A DNA stretch of 42,957 nucleotides from Faecalicatena contorta (lineage in GTDB: Bacteria; Bacillota; Clostridia; Lachnospirales; Lachnospiraceae). Where the stretch lies: the NCBI RefSeq assembly GCF_003149105.1, contig NZ_QGDS01000024.1:1-42957 (forward strand), in the 5' to 3' direction. Below are positions 41,271 through 42,957 of this stretch, one piece after another; position 1 is the first letter of the stretch, and each line of letters opens with the position of its first letter. Below the pieces are notes generated by a model. It saw nothing but the letters and a program-made list of their open reading frames with translations. It did no database searches and was not told where the DNA came from. The position numbers were made by a program, and so were the translations under genes.

Positions 41271-42089
41271 TTATAAAAACAACAGCAAGCTCACTGCCAT
41301 CACAACCATACCGGCTACTAATCCATAGATTGACAGGTGGTGCTCCCCATACTCACGTGCTGAAGGCAGCAGCTCATCCAGGCTGATATACACCATAATG
41401 CCGGCCACCGCTGCGAAAATGAACCCAAACATAGTATCACTAAAGAACCGATACAGTAAAATATATCCGATCAGCGCACCCACTGGCTCAGATAATCCGG
41501 ATAAGAACGACAGGCGGAAGGCCTTTTGGCGGCTGCCAGTCGCATAGAATACAGGGACTGCAACTGCAATGCCCTCCGGAATGTTATGAATCGCAATCGC
41601 AACTGCAATCGGAACTCCCAGCTTAGAATCGGACAAAGCTGCCGTAAAGGTCGCAAGGCCCTCCGGAAAGTTATGTATTGCAATTGCAAGTGCGGTAAAC
41701 AAACCCATACGCATAAGTTTTGTTTTATGTTCTTCACTTTGCCCATCCATTTCTTCTACGGTATGTATTTCATGCGGGTTTTCAGCTTCAGGAATGAATT
41801 TGTCAATGATTGCAATGGCCAAAATACCAAAAAAGAAGCCGCCTGCCGCTGCCCATGAGCCCATTTTTTCACCCAGTGAAGCTGTCAGAGCGTCATTGGC
41901 CTTGACTAAAATCTCCGCAAAGGAGACATAAATCATTACACCTGCGGAAAATCCCAACGATACGGACAAAAACCTCCGGTTTGTTTGCTTGGTCAGCAAA
42001 GACAATGCACTGCCTATACCCGTGGACAGGCCTGCAAAAAGTGTCAAACCAAATGCAAATAAAACATTAGAAATCTCCATTGTTCCCAT
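41271..42089 (-). CDS. zupT: ZIP-family zinc transporter ZupT
   Basis: The 272-residue protein has eight membrane helices and the ZIP metal motifs [10 protein letters not shown] and [16 protein letters not shown] in helices four and five, with a charged, metal-binding loop between ([20 protein letters not shown]). ZupT takes up zinc and other divalent metals (iron, manganese) across the membrane. GGAGGG precedes the ATG on the minus strand. It stands alone. No clear Zur box is seen upstream, though TTTTGGTACAAAA (about 42198) forms a small inverted repeat. Confidence 0.93.
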   Translation of the reverse strand: MGTMEISNVLFAFGLTLFAGLSTGIGSALSLLTKQTNRRFLSVSLGFSAGVMIYVSFAEILVKANDALTASLGEKMGSWAAAGGFFFGILAIAIIDKFIPEAENPHEIHTVEEMDGQSEEHKTKLMRMGLFTALAIAIHNFPEGLATFTAALSDSKLGVPIAVAIAIHNIPEGIAVAVPVFYATGSRQKAFRLSFLSGLSEPVGALIGYILLYRFFSDTMFGFIFAAVAGIMVYISLDELLPSAREYGEHHLSIYGLVAGMVVMAVSLLLFL

Positions 42090-42326
42090 AAAAACCCTCC
42101 TTATCTCTTTATTTCGAAAATTATTTCAATGTGAGGGATATAATCCTCCAAATACATGTCCGATGTCCACTTTATTCTTTTCCTACAGTGTATCACATTT
42201 TGGTACAAAATGCCAGAATGTAAAGATTTCCTTATGCTATCGAGATTCCATTCTCCCTATAAACAATGTTTCCAATGGAAATGCATAAATGAGTACAGAG
42301 AACATTATAAAAAGGACTATCCTATT
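42090..42326. other. Region between zupT and the right IS copy
   Basis: These 237 bases carry the zupT leader and promoter region (minus strand) and otherwise nothing I can name. A weak inverted repeat TTTT-GGTAC-AAAA lies near 42198. No gene spans the IS boundary, so the IS did not obviously break a reading frame on this side. Confidence 0.3.
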
Positions 42327-42330
42327 TGAA

Positions 42331-42382
42331 CCGCCCCCCAATTGTTAGACCAAAAATCTAATGATTGGAGGGGCGGTTTTTT
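42331..42382 (+). terminator. Hairpin plus T-run ahead of IS orfA (right copy)
   Basis: CCGCCCCCCAATTGTTAGA (42331-42349) pairs with TCTAATGATTGGAGGGGCGG (42357-42376) followed by TTTTTT (42377-42382), one base before the ATG at 42384. The GGAGGGG ribosome binding site is inside the stem. Confidence 0.6.
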
Positions 42383-42383
42383 C

Positions 42384-42957
42384 ATGGCAAAGTATTCATT
42401 TGAATTTAAGAAAAAAACAGTTTTAGCATATCTGGCTAAAAATGCAAGCTTCGATGAAATAGCTAAGAATTATGGTATGTCATCTTCTTCGCCCATTAAA
42501 AGATGGGTTTGTGCATACCATGAATTGGGTGATGCAGGTTTGATGCGTTCCAGAAAGAATGAGAAATATACTTTTGATTTCAAAATCCGTGCAGTTGAGT
42601 TATACTTATCATCAGAATACTCTTATCAAGATTTGGCATCTGCACTTAAAATGAACAATCCAACACTGATAACTAAATGGGTAAATGACTTTAGAATTGC
42701 AGGTCCAGAAGCACTAAGGGAGAAAAAAAGAGGTCGTAAGAAAACTTTGAATACTGATAATAAAAAAAGTAAGGTGCAGCCAGTTCAGGAAGTTACTCCG
42801 GTCGATTCAAGCGCTGAACATATCAAACAACTTGAAGATGAACTTCTAAAATTAAAAATAGAGAATGCTTATTTAAAAGAATTGAGGAGGTTGCGTTTAG
42901 AGGAGGAAACTCTTCTGAAAAAACAGCGAGAATCATCCACAGCCTCCGAAGAGACTT
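42384..42957 (+). CDS. IS3-family transposase orfA, 3' end outside window
   Basis: This is the same gene as at 1-574 on the other strand, open for 191 codons to the edge. See that entry for domains. The in-frame text ends QRESSTASEET; the -1 frame over the same bases reads TARIIHSLRRD, the expected beginning of orfB. Confidence 0.85.
   Translation, partial: MAKYSFEFKKKTVLAYLAKNASFDEIAKNYGMSSSSPIKRWVCAYHELGDAGLMRSRKNEKYTFDFKIRAVELYLSSEYSYQDLASALKMNNPTLITKWVNDFRIAGPEALREKKRGRKKTLNTDNKKSKVQPVQEVTPVDSSAEHIKQLEDELLKLKIENAYLKELRRLRLEEETLLKKQRESSTASEET

Larger units (their letters stand above)
42327..42957 (+). mobile_element. IS3-family (IS150-like) insertion sequence, partial, right copy
   Basis: This is the second copy of the element at 1-631, in opposite orientation. 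It starts at TGAACCGCCCCCCAATTG and runs to the window edge, cut at the same internal base. Both copies point outward. Confidence 0.85.

Noticed and set aside
41471..41858. Repetitive-looking frames on both strands inside zupT (HNFPEG/HNIPEG region)
   Set aside because: The apparent DNA repeat is explained by the two similar ZIP metal-binding helices; the frames are shadows of zupT.
1..42957. The whole window as a composite transposon or genomic island
   Set aside because: Content is largely ordinary chromosomal genes in several operons; identical cut points at both ends fit an assembly break in a repeated IS better. Kept only as an open alternative.

Overview
The window reads as a low-GC Gram-positive anaerobe of the Firmicutes, most likely a gut-type Lachnospiraceae/Clostridia. 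The reasons are strong AGGAGG-type ribosome binding sites, intrinsic terminators, AT-rich sigma-A promoters, a CD3072/CD3073-like desulfidase-ECF cassette, a YtaF homologue, a KimA-type transporter, a DUF5685/J-domain pair and an oxygen-sensitive [FeFe]-hydrogenase-like protein. Genus cannot be fixed from the sequence. No rRNA, tRNA, CRISPR array, replication origin or prophage module was seen.

Boundaries: bases 1-631 and 42327-42957 appear to be perfect inverted copies of the 5' part of one IS3-family (IS150-like) element, each reading outward and cut at the same internal point. This looks like a contig broken in a repeated IS, though a large composite arrangement is not excluded. In both copies a hairpin plus T-run sits directly before the transposase start.

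Layout. (a) 0.7-4.2 kb: stand-alone RsmH-like rRNA methyltransferase, YbaK-type editing protein, CDP-alcohol phosphatidyltransferase, fused MsrA-MsrB. (b) 4.3-8.7 kb: DeoR regulator, PdxA2-like dehydrogenase, DUF1537 four-carbon acid sugar kinase and KdgT-type permease, a likely threonate/erythronate-type catabolic unit with a shared candidate operator. (c) 9.0-11.6 kb: AraC/GyrI-like regulator and two-subunit aconitase X. (d) 11.6-18.7 kb: IS256 remnant, a divergent AraC regulator, and an iron-siderophore uptake operon (lipoprotein, two FecCD permeases, ATPase) ending in an exporter-fold ABC protein. (e) 18.8-25.2 kb: VOC protein, membrane GGDEF-EAL protein with an extracytoplasmic binding domain, 3-methyladenine glycosylase, KimA-like K+ transporter, DUF4180. 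(f) 25.5-32.4 kb: [FeFe]-hydrogenase-like protein, DUF3788, DedA, an overlapping DUF5685/J-domain/membrane-protein operon, glycosyltransferase, PHP phosphoesterase. (g) 32.7-36.6 kb: TudS-related desulfidase, ECF S component, fused double EcfA, EcfT. (h) 36.6-42.1 kb: truncated response regulator, EamA transporter, Dus, YtaF/MntP-like protein, M23 peptidase, PAP2 phosphatase, ZupT.

Most noteworthy: the desulfidase-ECF operon is interrupted by a 144-bp element with 16-bp terminal inverted repeats and interleaved internal complementary arms (pseudoknot-capable), whose left end supplies the stop codon of the S component. The DUF5685 protein carries two Asp-rich motifs reminiscent of isoprenoid-synthase-fold enzymes and is translationally packed with a Cys-tailed J-domain protein.
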